From positions 1 to 37,245 of the forward strand of contig JBJTIF010000072.1 of NCBI GenBank assembly GCA_046094825.1: a stretch of 37,245 nucleotides of DNA, in the 5' to 3' direction. The DNA comes from JBJTIF01 sp046094825. Its GTDB lineage: Bacteria; Actinomycetota; UBA4738; HRBIN12. Shown one piece after another: positions 1 through 7,047 of this stretch. The notes beneath the pieces are model-generated. The model was not told the origin of the DNA. It ran no database searches and saw nothing but the letters and a program-made list of their open reading frames with translations. The position numbers were made by a program, and so were the translations under genes. Within the stretch, counting starts at the first letter, position 1. The number at the start of each line of letters is the position of its first letter.

Positions 1-1007
1 GCCACCGCGTCGTCGAGGAGCGCGACCCCGGCCTCCACGTTCGACTCGGCGCCGGCGTTCGTGTACCCCCCCGTGCCGTCGCCCCCGTCGCACCCCCGGC
101 CGGCGGCCCCATCGTAGCCCGCGACGCCGGCCGGGTTCCTCCCCGAGAACCACGCGCGTGCGTCCGCGGCGCCCGACGCGAAGCGGGCCTGGCCCGTCGC
201 CGACGCGACCCGGTCGAGCCCCATCACGACGCAGGCGACGTCGTACGGCGAGGTGCTCGGTCGATCGAAGCCATCGGCGACGACCGGCAGGAGCACGTGC
301 TCCGCGCTGCGGACCGCGACCGCGAGGAGGTCGGGATCGTGGAGCGCCTCCGCGGCGTCCGCGAGGACCGCCTCCTGCACGTGCGCCCAGAGGTGCGGCA
401 TCCCGCGCTCGTCGGGGTTGTTCATGAGCCCGCCGTCGTCGCGGCATGCCGCGATCTCGTCGGCCCACGCGCGCGTCCGTGGACGCAGGTCGTCGAACCC
501 CGGTCGGTCGAGGAGGAGGAGTGCCGCGCGCAGGTGCAGCGCGCGGACATCCGACGGGACGACCATCTCCGTCGCCCGATCGATCCCGCGCCGCGCCGCC
601 GCGGCGATCCGCGGATCGCCGAACGCGAGCCACGCGTCGGCGAGGCCCGCGACCGCACGCGCCTGCCAGAAGTTCTCGCCCATCTCCGATGTCGGCCCGA
701 TCGCGTTGCGGTGACCGTCCCACCCGGAGATGAAGTTCACCCAGGAGCCGTCCTCCTCCTCCATCCACAGGACGAACTCCGCGATCCCGTGCGCCCACGA
801 GCGGACGTGGTCGAGCGGGGTGCGCCGCCACACGCGTGCGAGGAGCCCGAGGAGGCGCGCCGCGTCATCGACGCAGGCGACCCCTTCGTAGCCGCGGTCG
901 CGCGCGGCGACGGTCGTCCCGTCGGCCGTCGCGTACACGGCGACCGCGAGGGCACCGGTCCCGGCGGCGGGTACGGCGCGCGTGATCCGCGCGAGGTGTC
1001 TCAGCAC
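1..1007 (-). CDS. six-hairpin (alpha/alpha)6 glycan-processing protein, partial
   Basis: An open frame of 335 codons starts at GTG (1007-1005) and runs off the left edge of the window, so its C-terminus is unseen. The protein opens with LRHLARIT, followed by GYEGVACVDDAARLLGLL near residue 41 and RNAIGPTSEMGENFWQARAV near residue 100. These resemble motifs of the (alpha/alpha)6-barrel domain often attached to or encoded beside bacterial GT4 glycosyltransferases, where the consensus is close to GYTTDDNARAL and GPTSELGEFWWQAR. The start overlaps the stop of the upstream GT4-GH130 gene by 7 bases, which implies translational coupling and a shared pathway in glycan assembly or turnover. The substrate cannot be read from the sequence. 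I see no signal peptide, so it is probably cytosolic. The family assignment rests on motif memory only. Confidence 0.7.
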   Translation of the reverse strand, partial: MLRHLARITRAVPAAGTGALAVAVYATADGTTVAARDRGYEGVACVDDAARLLGLLARVWRRTPLDHVRSWAHGIAEFVLWMEEEDGSWVNFISGWDGHRNAIGPTSEMGENFWQARAVAGLADAWLAFGDPRIAAAARRGIDRATEMVVPSDVRALHLRAALLLLDRPGFDDLRPRTRAWADEIAACRDDGGLMNNPDERGMPHLWAHVQEAVLADAAEALHDPDLLAVAVRSAEHVLLPVVADGFDRPSTSPYDVACVVMGLDRVASATGQARFASGAADARAWFSGRNPAGVAGYDGAAGRGCDGGDGTGGYTNAGAESNVEAGVALLDDAV

Positions 1008-3412
1008 GGTTCGAGTTCGCCGAGGATGCGGTCGATCGAGAAGTCCGCGGCGTTCAGGAACGTGTCCGCGCCGCCGTAGTAGACGCGGATCCGCCCGGCC
1101 TCGAGGACGACGTGCCCGCTCGGGAACACGACGTCGTTCAGGAGCCCGTGGCGCTCGTAGTCGACCTCGGGGACGAGGAGCGGCCGTGGTGAGCGCGCGA
1201 TCACCTTCGATGGGTCGTCGGCGTCGAGGAGGAGCCCGCCCATCCCGTAGCGGTTCGTGCGATCCGCGCCGTGGTAGAGCTCGAGCCATCCCTCGCGCAC
1301 GCGGATCGGCGTGAGGCTCGCCCCGATCCGCGCTTCGTCCCACTTGCCGGGGCGCGGGAGCGCGACGGGACGGTGCCGCCCCCAGTGGATGAGGTCGGGC
1401 GATTCCGCGAGCCAGATGCCGAGCACGTGGCCGAACGACGCGGGCATCGGCCGCGTGAACGCGAGGTACCGGTCGTCGACCCTCCCCGGGAAGAGCACGA
1501 CGTCCTTCTGGTCGGGGAGGAAGATCGGGCCCTCGCGCTCGAACGTCACGAAGTCGGCGGTGCGCACGAGGCTCGTCGCGATGCCGAGCCGGCTCACCGA
1601 GACGTACGTGATGAGGTACTGCCCGTCGATCTCCGTCACGCGCGCGTCCTCGACGCCGTACTCCTCGAGCGCGTTCGCGGCGACGATCGTCGGACTCGGA
1701 TCGACGGTGAACGCCACCCCGTCGGCGCTCCGCGCGATCCGCAGGTGCGAGACCTGCGTGAGGTAGTCGACCTGCGACAGGTCGGCCGTCGCCTGGTCGG
1801 CCTTCGGGTCGCGCCACCGCACGGTCCGCGGGTCGTCGAGGTCGAGGCCGGGGAGGTCCCGCGGGACGAAGGCGAGGACCATCCGCGGCTCCCCGTCGCC
1901 GTCGGCCTCGAGGAACGGGACACCGACGAAGTCGTCGTGGTGCGCGCCCTCGGGCAGCGGAGAGAGCGTCGGGCCGGCCGCGCCGCCGCCGGGCCGCAGC
2001 TGCATCGCGCCGGGCGGGAACGGCCCGCCGGGGATCGGGCGCTCCGCGACGCGGACGAGGGCGACGATCTCGTCGCCGACGCGCGCGATGCCCGCGTTGA
2101 TCGTCGAGGTCACCTCGAGCCCCTCGTGCGAAGGTGCGACGTCCTCGGGACGGATGAGCGGGTTCTGCTTCAGGCGCTTGGCCATCGGCACGGCCGTCGA
2201 GACGCCCGGGCGGCGCCGCGCGCGCGGCCGGGGTGCCCCCGCGGCCGCGCGCGCCTCCACTGTCTCGAGGACGCGGCGTCCGACCTTCGGCCAGGTGAAC
2301 TCGTTCGCGTACGCGTACGCACGGTGCTCGTAGCCGGCCTGCACCTCGGGGTCGTCGAGGAGGCGGTTGATCGCGGCCGCAAGCGTCTCCGGCGAGCGGA
2401 ACTCGACGAGGAGGCCGCGTTCGTCGGCGAGCGCCTCCTTCGCGTGGAGGTACGGCGTGGAGACGACGGCCTTGCCCGCGCCGAGCGCGTACGAGAGCGT
2501 GCCGCTCGTGATCTGGTTCGGGTCGAGGTACGGCGTCACGTAGACGTCGCTCGCGAGGAGCAGCTCGATGAGGTCGTCTTGGGCGAGGTACTCGTTGATG
2601 AACTTCACGTGGTCGCCGATCGCGAGCGATTCGACGGTCTTCATGAGGCCGTTGCGGTACTCCTCACCCTGGTTGCGCAGGAGCTCGGGGTGCGTCTGGC
2701 CGGCGACGAGGTAGAGCGCCTCGGGGTGCTTCGCGGCGACGGCGGGCATCGCCTCGATCACGTACTCGAGCCCCTTGCCGGGACCGACGAGGCCGAACGT
2801 CGAGACGATCGAGCGTCCGACGAGCCCCATCTTCTCCTTGAGCTTCCGACGCCCCTGGGGCTCGATGTGCGGCATGCCGTGCTGGATGACGGTGATCGGC
2901 GCCTCGACGCCGTACGTGTCGCGGAGGATGCCGACCGCCGTCTCGGCCTGGACGATGAGTCCGTCGGACAGCGCGGAGATGCGTCGGACCGACTCGCGGA
3001 TGCTGTCCGACGGTTCGGGGAGCACCGTGTGCATCGTCACGAGGACGGGCTTCTTCACCTCCTCGAGGAACGCCGTGAGGTGGTCGTCGTAGCCGCCGCC
3101 GACCCACCGCCCGTCCTCCCACGTCTCCTCGGGCCACAGGCCGTAGAGCCCGAACTCGTGCTCGACGACGACCGCGTCGACGTCGGAGAGCGCGATCGAG
3201 TTCGCGACCATGGCGTAGCCCTCGCGGGACCCCTGCTGGATCCGCCACTTCACCTCGGGGCCGTAGGCGCGTACGACGTGGCGCTCATCGATCGCGGCCA
3301 CCTCGCATCGGACGGTGGGGTCGGCCTGCATGACGGCGTTGCGCAGGTCGGAGGTGAAGGTGGCGATCCCGCAGCGGCGGGGCGGCCAGGTGGAGACGAA
3401 GACGATCCGCAT
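1001..3412 (-). CDS. GT4 glycosyltransferase fused to GH130 phosphorylase/hydrolase
   Basis: This 803-residue protein combines two enzymes. Residues 1-390 form a GT4 (GT-B) glycosyltransferase: MRIVFVSTWPPRRCGIATFT at the N-terminus, FGLVGPGKGLEYVIEAMP near 206-223 and the nucleotide-sugar site region ITSGTLSYALGAGKAVVSTP near 301-320. A basic, Pro-rich linker (about 391-410) leads to a GH130 beta-propeller (about 411-803). Its signatures are QNPLIRPEDV, YGVEDARVTEIDGQYLITYV with the expected catalytic Asp at 589, KDVVLFP and GLLNDVVFPSG. GH130 enzymes are phosphorylases or hydrolases of beta-mannosides, and GT4 enzymes build glycans from NDP-sugars. One polypeptide could therefore couple synthesis with trimming or recycling of a mannose-type glycan, which is inference. 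An internal ATG at residue 410 could give a separate GH130 product. A TAGGCT box 7 bases before the ATG suggests a leaderless message. Confidence 0.85.
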   Translation of the reverse strand: MRIVFVSTWPPRRCGIATFTSDLRNAVMQADPTVRCEVAAIDERHVVRAYGPEVKWRIQQGSREGYAMVANSIALSDVDAVVVEHEFGLYGLWPEETWEDGRWVGGGYDDHLTAFLEEVKKPVLVTMHTVLPEPSDSIRESVRRISALSDGLIVQAETAVGILRDTYGVEAPITVIQHGMPHIEPQGRRKLKEKMGLVGRSIVSTFGLVGPGKGLEYVIEAMPAVAAKHPEALYLVAGQTHPELLRNQGEEYRNGLMKTVESLAIGDHVKFINEYLAQDDLIELLLASDVYVTPYLDPNQITSGTLSYALGAGKAVVSTPYLHAKEALADERGLLVEFRSPETLAAAINRLLDDPEVQAGYEHRAYAYANEFTWPKVGRRVLETVEARAAAGAPRPRARRRPGVSTAVPMAKRLKQNPLIRPEDVAPSHEGLEVTSTINAGIARVGDEIVALVRVAERPIPGGPFPPGAMQLRPGGGAAGPTLSPLPEGAHHDDFVGVPFLEADGDGEPRMVLAFVPRDLPGLDLDDPRTVRWRDPKADQATADLSQVDYLTQVSHLRIARSADGVAFTVDPSPTIVAANALEEYGVEDARVTEIDGQYLITYVSVSRLGIATSLVRTADFVTFEREGPIFLPDQKDVVLFPGRVDDRYLAFTRPMPASFGHVLGIWLAESPDLIHWGRHRPVALPRPGKWDEARIGASLTPIRVREGWLELYHGADRTNRYGMGGLLLDADDPSKVIARSPRPLLVPEVDYERHGLLNDVVFPSGHVVLEAGRIRVYYGGADTFLNAADFSIDRILGELEPC

Positions 3413-3419
3413 GGCGGGA

Positions 3420-3425
3420 AGCCTA
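3420..3425 (-). promoter_or_regulatory. -10 box TAGGCT of the GT4-GH130 gene
   Basis: TAGGCT reads on the minus strand and ends 7 bases before the ATG at 3412. This is the geometry expected of a leaderless transcript. No clear -35 hexamer is visible. Confidence 0.5.
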
Positions 3426-3479
3426 GACGGTGCGTGGGCCGTGCGGACCGGGCGGCGCGGCGGCCGGCGCGGCGGTCGG

Positions 3480-3551
3480 TGCCCCCGGCAGGAATCGAAC
3501 CTGCGCGCACGGTTTAGGAAACCGCTGCTCTATCCACTGAGCTACGAGGGC
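3480..3551 (-). tRNA. tRNA-Arg(CCT)
   Basis: The gene gives a full 72-base cloverleaf. The acceptor arms GCCCTCG and CGGGGGC pair with one G-U, the D-arm is GCTC/GAGC, and the anticodon loop TTCCTAA carries CCT. The T-arm GCAGG-TTCGATT-CCTGC is canonical and the discriminator is A. No CCA is encoded. The anticodon reads AGG. A TACACT box lies 14 bases upstream. Confidence 0.95.
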
Positions 3552-3565
3552 AGGGCTCTGTCGAG

Positions 3566-3571
3566 AGTGTA
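3566..3571 (-). promoter_or_regulatory. -10 box TACACT of tRNA-Arg
   Basis: TACACT on the minus strand ends 14 bases before the 5' end of the mature tRNA-Arg, leaving room for a short trimmed leader. The -35 region is not evident. Confidence 0.45.
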
Positions 3572-3619
3572 GGGGCGGGGAGTCCGGGTCCGCGACGCCC
3601 CGGACCCCGCGCGGTGGGC

Positions 3620-3625
3620 TATCGT
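3620..3625 (+). promoter_or_regulatory. -10 box TATCGT of the DoxX-like gene
   Basis: TATCGT lies in the intergenic space between tRNA-Arg and the DoxX-like gene. It would give a leader of about 50 bases that includes the GAGGAG ribosome-binding site at 3671-3676. Confidence 0.35.
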
Positions 3626-3683
3626 CGCCCAGAACGCCGTCCGCGGGGGACCGTCCGCGCGGGGCACCGAGAGGAGAACCCAG

Positions 3684-4052
3684 GTGGACATGCTCGTCCA
3701 GGCCCTGCAGGTCGTGATCGCGGTCGCCGTGGCGATCGTCTGGCTCGTCCGTCCGAACACCCCGTCGCCGTTCCGCGGTGGCTCCGCCACGACGATCCGC
3801 GAGGAGTTCGTGGTCTACGGCCTCCCCGACTGGTCGTTCGGCGCCGTCCGCGCCGCGAAGCTCGCGTGCGCGGCGCTCCTCGTGGTCGGCCTCGCCGTCC
3901 CGTCGCTCACGCCGATCGGCGCGTTCGGCATGGCCGCCTTCATGGTCGGTGCGGTCGCGATGCATGTGAAGGTGCGCGACCCTCTCATGAAGTCGCTCCC
4001 GGCGGCCGCGCTCCTCGTGCTCTCCCTCTACGTCGGGATGCAGACGCTCTGA
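3684..4052 (+). CDS. DoxX-like small membrane protein
   Basis: This 122-residue, strongly hydrophobic protein has about four predicted membrane segments: residues 3-23, a region near 50-70, 72-92 and 100-120. The motif REEFVVYGLPDWSF followed by a basic loop and small-residue helices resembles the DoxX-like (DoxX_2) family, whose members are inner-membrane proteins of mostly unknown biochemical role. Translation is assigned to GTG 3684 because GAGGAG sits 7 bases upstream. It is a single gene: tRNA-Arg behind it is divergent and the desaturase ahead is convergent. The overall fold call is reasonable, but no specific function can be assigned. Confidence 0.7.
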   Translation: MDMLVQALQVVIAVAVAIVWLVRPNTPSPFRGGSATTIREEFVVYGLPDWSFGAVRAAKLACAALLVVGLAVPSLTPIGAFGMAAFMVGAVAMHVKVRDPLMKSLPAAALLVLSLYVGMQTL

Positions 4053-4082
4053 GCTCGCCCGCGGCCGGCCGGTGCCGGCGGG

Positions 4083-5015
4083 TCAGTCCGGATCGCCGAG
4101 CGACGCGGACGGTCCGGTCGGGTGCCCGAGCTTGCTCGCGACCCGATCGAGGCGCGCCATGTGCGCGACGATGTCCTCGCGTGCCTGCTTCGCCTCGTCG
4201 GTGAGCCCGGTGAGCTGATCGATCTTCCAGTGCTTGAAGAGGATCGGCTTCAGCACCTGGTCGAGGTGGATCCGCAGGTTGTAGACCCCGGCGCGCGCCA
4301 TGGCCTTCGCCTTGTCGGCGAACCCCGGCATGTCCTCGCCCGGCATCGCGAAGTGCAGGACCTGGCGCCGGATCGCGAGGAGCATGTCCGAGGGCGCCAT
4401 CTGGAGCGCCGCCGCCGCGAGGTCCCGGTAGAAGACGTAGTGGAAGTTCTCGTCGGTGGCGACGCGCTGCGTCAGCTTGATCGCGGTCTCGTCCTCCGTC
4501 AGCAGGCCGGTGTTCCGGTGCGAGATCCGCGTCGCGAGTTCCTGGATCGAGGTGAACACGACCCCGTCGAGCGGTCCGATCTCGGCGAACTCCGGGTACC
4601 ACCCGCGCTGGACCATCGCCATCCGGCCCTGCTCGAGGGCGGTCGGGTCGATCCCCCGGGTGACCATGAGGTAGTCACGGAGGACGATCGCGTGCCGTCC
4701 TTCCTCGGCCGTCCACCGACGGACCCACTCGCCCCACGCTTCCTCGTGGCCGAACGTGTCCCAGATCGCGAGGTGGTAGTAGGGGAGGTTGTCCTCGGTC
4801 AGGAGGTTCACCTCGAGCGAGATCTGCGCGATGTCGGGGAGCCGACTGTCGCTCGGCTGCCAGGGCTCCTTCACGTAGTTGCGCCCCTCCTCGTACGGGA
4901 CGAACTCGTGCGGCTGCCACTCGGAGAAGGTCGAGATGTGCCGGTCGAGGCCTCGGGCCACGACGGGCTGGAGTTCGCGGAGGAGCTCCGGGTTGTTCGG
5001 TTCGCGTCCTGGCAC
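4083..5015 (-). CDS. acyl-ACP desaturase (diiron, DesA type)
   Basis: The gene encodes a soluble diiron fatty-acyl-ACP desaturase of 310 residues, in the family of plant stearoyl-ACP desaturase and mycobacterial DesA1/DesA2. It would introduce a double bond into an ACP-bound acyl chain using O2 and reduced ferredoxin. Iron ligands are visible in order: Glu74 (LLTEDNLPYYH), Glu105 and His108 (EEGRH), Glu159 (SIQELATRISHRN), Glu189 and His192 (DENFH). The frame is open back to an ATG at 5075. I prefer GTG 5015 because GAGGAGG stands 5 bases before it, and because a TAGGAT -10 box (5074-5079) overlaps the upstream ATG. The extra 20 residues would be Pro/Gly/Glu-rich and unlike the family. Substrate chain length and double-bond position cannot be read here. 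Confidence 0.88.
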   Translation of the reverse strand: MPGREPNNPELLRELQPVVARGLDRHISTFSEWQPHEFVPYEEGRNYVKEPWQPSDSRLPDIAQISLEVNLLTEDNLPYYHLAIWDTFGHEEAWGEWVRRWTAEEGRHAIVLRDYLMVTRGIDPTALEQGRMAMVQRGWYPEFAEIGPLDGVVFTSIQELATRISHRNTGLLTEDETAIKLTQRVATDENFHYVFYRDLAAAALQMAPSDMLLAIRRQVLHFAMPGEDMPGFADKAKAMARAGVYNLRIHLDQVLKPILFKHWKIDQLTGLTDEAKQAREDIVAHMARLDRVASKLGHPTGPSASLGDPD

Positions 5016-5073
5016 GGGCCCCTCCTCGTCCGGCGGAGCGTTCCGGGACCCCTCGGCTCCCGGCGTGAAGCCC

Positions 5074-5079
5074 ATCCTA
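5074..5079 (-). promoter_or_regulatory. -10 box TAGGAT of the desaturase gene
   Basis: TAGGAT on the minus strand lies about 58 bases before the favoured GTG start. Its last two bases are part of the upstream ATG, so transcription would begin inside the longer reading frame. This argues for the shorter protein. Confidence 0.45.
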
Positions 5080-5161
5080 GCCGACCGGTGCCGACCGTCC
5101 GGTCAGCGGGCCCGCGGGCACGCATCGCCACCGCGGTCGCGGTTGCCCCCGCGGCGGTGCG

Positions 5162-5554
5162 CTAGAAGCGCTGGTGCTCCTTCGGGACGACCGTGGTCCC
5201 GATCGCGCGGCAGGTGAGGACGGGTTCTGCGAGGAACTCCGCGGCCGAGTCCGAGATGTCCGCGCGGATGCCGCCGATCTTCCAGACCTCGAACTCGCAG
5301 CGCCGCGACGTGCTGCCGACCGACACGATCCTCCCGCGGGCCTCGACCCAGTCGCCGGCGTAGAGGGGGGCGAGGAACTCCACGGACTCGTAGGCACGGA
5401 AGAGCCCCTCGTCGCCGTCCTGCTTCATCGCGAGCTCGGTGATGAGGTCGCCGATGATCTCGAGCTGACGCGCGCCCGCGACGAGGTTGCCGCCGTAGTG
5501 CGCGTCCTCCTGGCCGAGACGCAGGCGGATGAACGCCGAGGGGAGCTCGCTCAC
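5162..5554 (-). CDS. kal: hotdog-fold 3-aminobutyryl-CoA ammonia-lyase-like protein
   Basis: This 130-residue single hotdog-domain protein carries DAHYGGNLVAGARQLEIIGD, GDEGLF, VEFLAPLYAGDWVEARG and VGSTSRRCEFEVWK. The layout matches Kal, the 3-aminobutyryl-CoA (or beta-alanyl-CoA) ammonia lyase of lysine fermentation, which eliminates ammonia to form crotonyl-CoA. Kal is about this length. It starts with GTG at 5554, overlapping the stop of the SH3-like gene by 4 bases (GTGA), so the two are translationally coupled. No other lysine-fermentation gene is nearby, so the physiological substrate may differ. Thioesterase or dehydratase activity on another beta-substituted acyl-CoA is the main alternative. 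Confidence 0.7.
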   Translation of the reverse strand: MSELPSAFIRLRLGQEDAHYGGNLVAGARQLEIIGDLITELAMKQDGDEGLFRAYESVEFLAPLYAGDWVEARGRIVSVGSTSRRCEFEVWKIGGIRADISDSAAEFLAEPVLTCRAIGTTVVPKEHQRF

Positions 5555-5784
5555 GACCGACCCGCCGGCGGGTTCGGGGCGACGACGACCTTCCCGTGCT
5601 TCACGCCGCGCAGCGGCACCCGCACGAGGCTGTCGGTCTTCGTCCGGACGACGAAGGTCTGGGCGCCGCGGTCGAACGACTCGAGCATCCCGACGACCTC
5701 CGAGCGGTAGCCGTTCGGGAGTTCGTACTGGAACGTCACGCGCTTGCCGACGTCGTCGGCGGTGACGAGGTTCCCGTCGCTCAT
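5551..5784 (-). CDS. small SH3-like domain protein (Rv0428c N-domain type)
   Basis: The gene encodes 77 residues beginning MSDGNLVTADDVGKRVTFQY. The pattern VGKRVTFQYELPNG, EVVGMLESFD, FVVRTKTDSLVRVPLRGVKHGKVVV resembles the SH3-like N-terminal domain that precedes the GNAT domain in the actinobacterial Rv0428c/cg3035 acetyltransferases. Here it stands alone. I chose ATG 5784 over the in-frame ATG at 5820 because a TATCCT -10 box (5791-5796) ends 6 bases before it, which suits a leaderless start. Its stop overlaps the GTG of the hotdog gene, so both are co-translated. The molecular role is unknown. A regulatory or adaptor function for the downstream enzyme is only a guess. Confidence 0.6.
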   Translation of the reverse strand: MSDGNLVTADDVGKRVTFQYELPNGYRSEVVGMLESFDRGAQTFVVRTKTDSLVRVPLRGVKHGKVVVAPNPPAGRS

Positions 5785-5790
5785 GCGCGG

Positions 5791-5796
5791 AGGATA
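5791..5796 (-). promoter_or_regulatory. -10 box TATCCT of the SH3-like/hotdog pair
   Basis: TATCCT on the minus strand ends 6 bases before the ATG at 5784. It offers the last two genes of this minus-strand run their own leaderless promoter, separate from the dehydrogenase operon. Confidence 0.5.
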
Positions 5797-5827
5797 CCCC
5801 GGCGCCGCGGCGGGGTGCATCCGGGGG

Positions 5828-6073
5828 TCAGTCGGCGACGTCGAACGTGACGAGCGGCTCGCCGACGCGGAGGACCTCGCCGGCGCCGACGTGGAGCTTC
5901 GCGATCCGGCCGGCGTGGGGGGAAGGGATCTCGACCGAGGACTTCGTCGTCTCGATCTCGACGAGCGGTTGGTTGAGGGTCACGACGTCGCCCTCGGCGA
6001 CGAGCCAGGCGGACACCTCGCCGTCCTCGAGGCCTTCCCCGAGATCCGGGAGCAGGAACACCTTCTCGCTCAT
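5828..6073 (-). CDS. free-standing lipoyl-domain protein
   Basis: This complete 81-residue protein is just one lipoyl (biotinyl/lipoyl-attachment) domain: FLLPDLGEGLEDGEVSAWLV at the start and the hairpin VEIETTKSSVEIPSP with the lipoylation lysine at residue 44. It would be the swinging arm that carries acyl groups from the E1 enzyme encoded directly upstream. The ATG at 6073 overlaps the E1beta stop (ATGA), showing tight coupling. A normal E2 continues with a peripheral-subunit-binding domain and a catalytic acyltransferase core of more than 200 residues. Here the frame stops after the lipoyl domain, and no E2 core is seen in any frame downstream. The core must be elsewhere, or this system uses a discrete carrier protein. 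Confidence 0.88.
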   Translation of the reverse strand: MSEKVFLLPDLGEGLEDGEVSAWLVAEGDVVTLNQPLVEIETTKSSVEIPSPHAGRIAKLHVGAGEVLRVGEPLVTFDVAD

Positions 6074-7047
6074 CGGAACGCCACCATCCTCCGCACCGCG
6101 TCCGCGATGCGCTCGACCGACGGAAGGTACCGCTTCTCGAGCGAGGCCGGAGGGTACGGGACGTCGTAGCCCGTGACGCGTGCGACCGGCGCTTCGAGGT
6201 CGCGGAACGCGTGCTCGGTGACGAGCGCGGAGAGCTCGGCGCCCATGCCGAGCGTCCGCGGTGCCTCGTGGACGACGACGACGCGACCGGTCGCGCGCGC
6301 GGCTGCGACGAGCGCGTCGACGTCGAGCGGCACGAGCGAGCGGAGGTCGAGGACGGCGCACGCGACGCCTTCCGCCTCGAGCGCGGTCGCGGCCTCGAGG
6401 CAGCGCGTCACCATCGCGCCGTACGCGACGAGCGTGCAGTCGGCACCCTCGCGGAGCATCCGCGCGGTGCCGATCGGCGCGCCGTCGGCGACGAGATCAC
6501 CGGACTCCTTCGTCCAGTAGCGGGACTTCGGTTCGAGGAAGATCACCGGGTCCGGGTCCGCAATCGCCTGCGACAGGAGCGAGTACGCATCGAGCGGCGT
6601 CGAGGGCGCGACGACCTTCAGCCCGGCCGTGTGGACGTAGTACGTCTCCGGGCTCTCGCCGTGGTGCTCCTTGCCGCGGATGCCCCCGAACGACGGGATG
6701 CGGATCACGACCGGCAGTCCGACGCGACCGCGCGTGCGCTCGCGGTACTTCGCGACGTGCGAGATGATCTGCTCGAGCGCCGGGTACGAGAACGCGTCGA
6801 ACTGCATCTCGGCGATCGGGCGGAACCCGGCCATCGCGAGCCCGACGCAGAGCCCGGCGATGCCCGCCTCGGCGATCGGCGTGTTGAAGACCCGCTCGCG
6901 GCCGAAGTCCCGCTGCAGGCCGTCCGTGACGCGGAACACGCCACCGAGCTCGCCGACGTCCTCGCCGAACACGACGGTCTTCGGATCGTTCGTCAGGGCG
7001 TCGCGGAGCGCGGCGTTCAGCGCGCCGACCATCGTCACCTCAGGCAT
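6070..7047 (-). CDS. 2-oxo acid dehydrogenase E1 component, beta subunit
   Basis: This 325-residue transketolase-like subunit contains FGEDVGELGGVFRVTDGL (about residues 26-43), FNTPIAEAGIAGLCVGLAMAG and KVVAPSTPLDAYSLLSQAI. These are typical of the beta chain of pyruvate or branched-chain keto-acid dehydrogenase E1. With the alpha subunit it forms the alpha2beta2, ThDP-dependent decarboxylase that transfers the acyl group to a lipoyl arm. The start overlaps the alpha-subunit stop by 8 bases, and its own stop overlaps the lipoyl gene. The C-terminus (YDVPYPPASLEKRYLPSVERI) is intact. Branched-chain versus pyruvate specificity cannot be decided with certainty, but the alpha/beta split and sequence style favour branched-chain or mixed substrates. 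Confidence 0.92.
   Translation of the reverse strand: MPEVTMVGALNAALRDALTNDPKTVVFGEDVGELGGVFRVTDGLQRDFGRERVFNTPIAEAGIAGLCVGLAMAGFRPIAEMQFDAFSYPALEQIISHVAKYRERTRGRVGLPVVIRIPSFGGIRGKEHHGESPETYYVHTAGLKVVAPSTPLDAYSLLSQAIADPDPVIFLEPKSRYWTKESGDLVADGAPIGTARMLREGADCTLVAYGAMVTRCLEAATALEAEGVACAVLDLRSLVPLDVDALVAAARATGRVVVVHEAPRTLGMGAELSALVTEHAFRDLEAPVARVTGYDVPYPPASLEKRYLPSVERIADAVRRMVAFR

Noticed and set aside
1271..3517. Long open frame of 748 codons on the plus strand
   Set aside because: It is antisense to the GT4-GH130 gene. The translation is dominated by Arg, Val, Glu and Asp with no motif, the typical shadow of GC-rich coding DNA.
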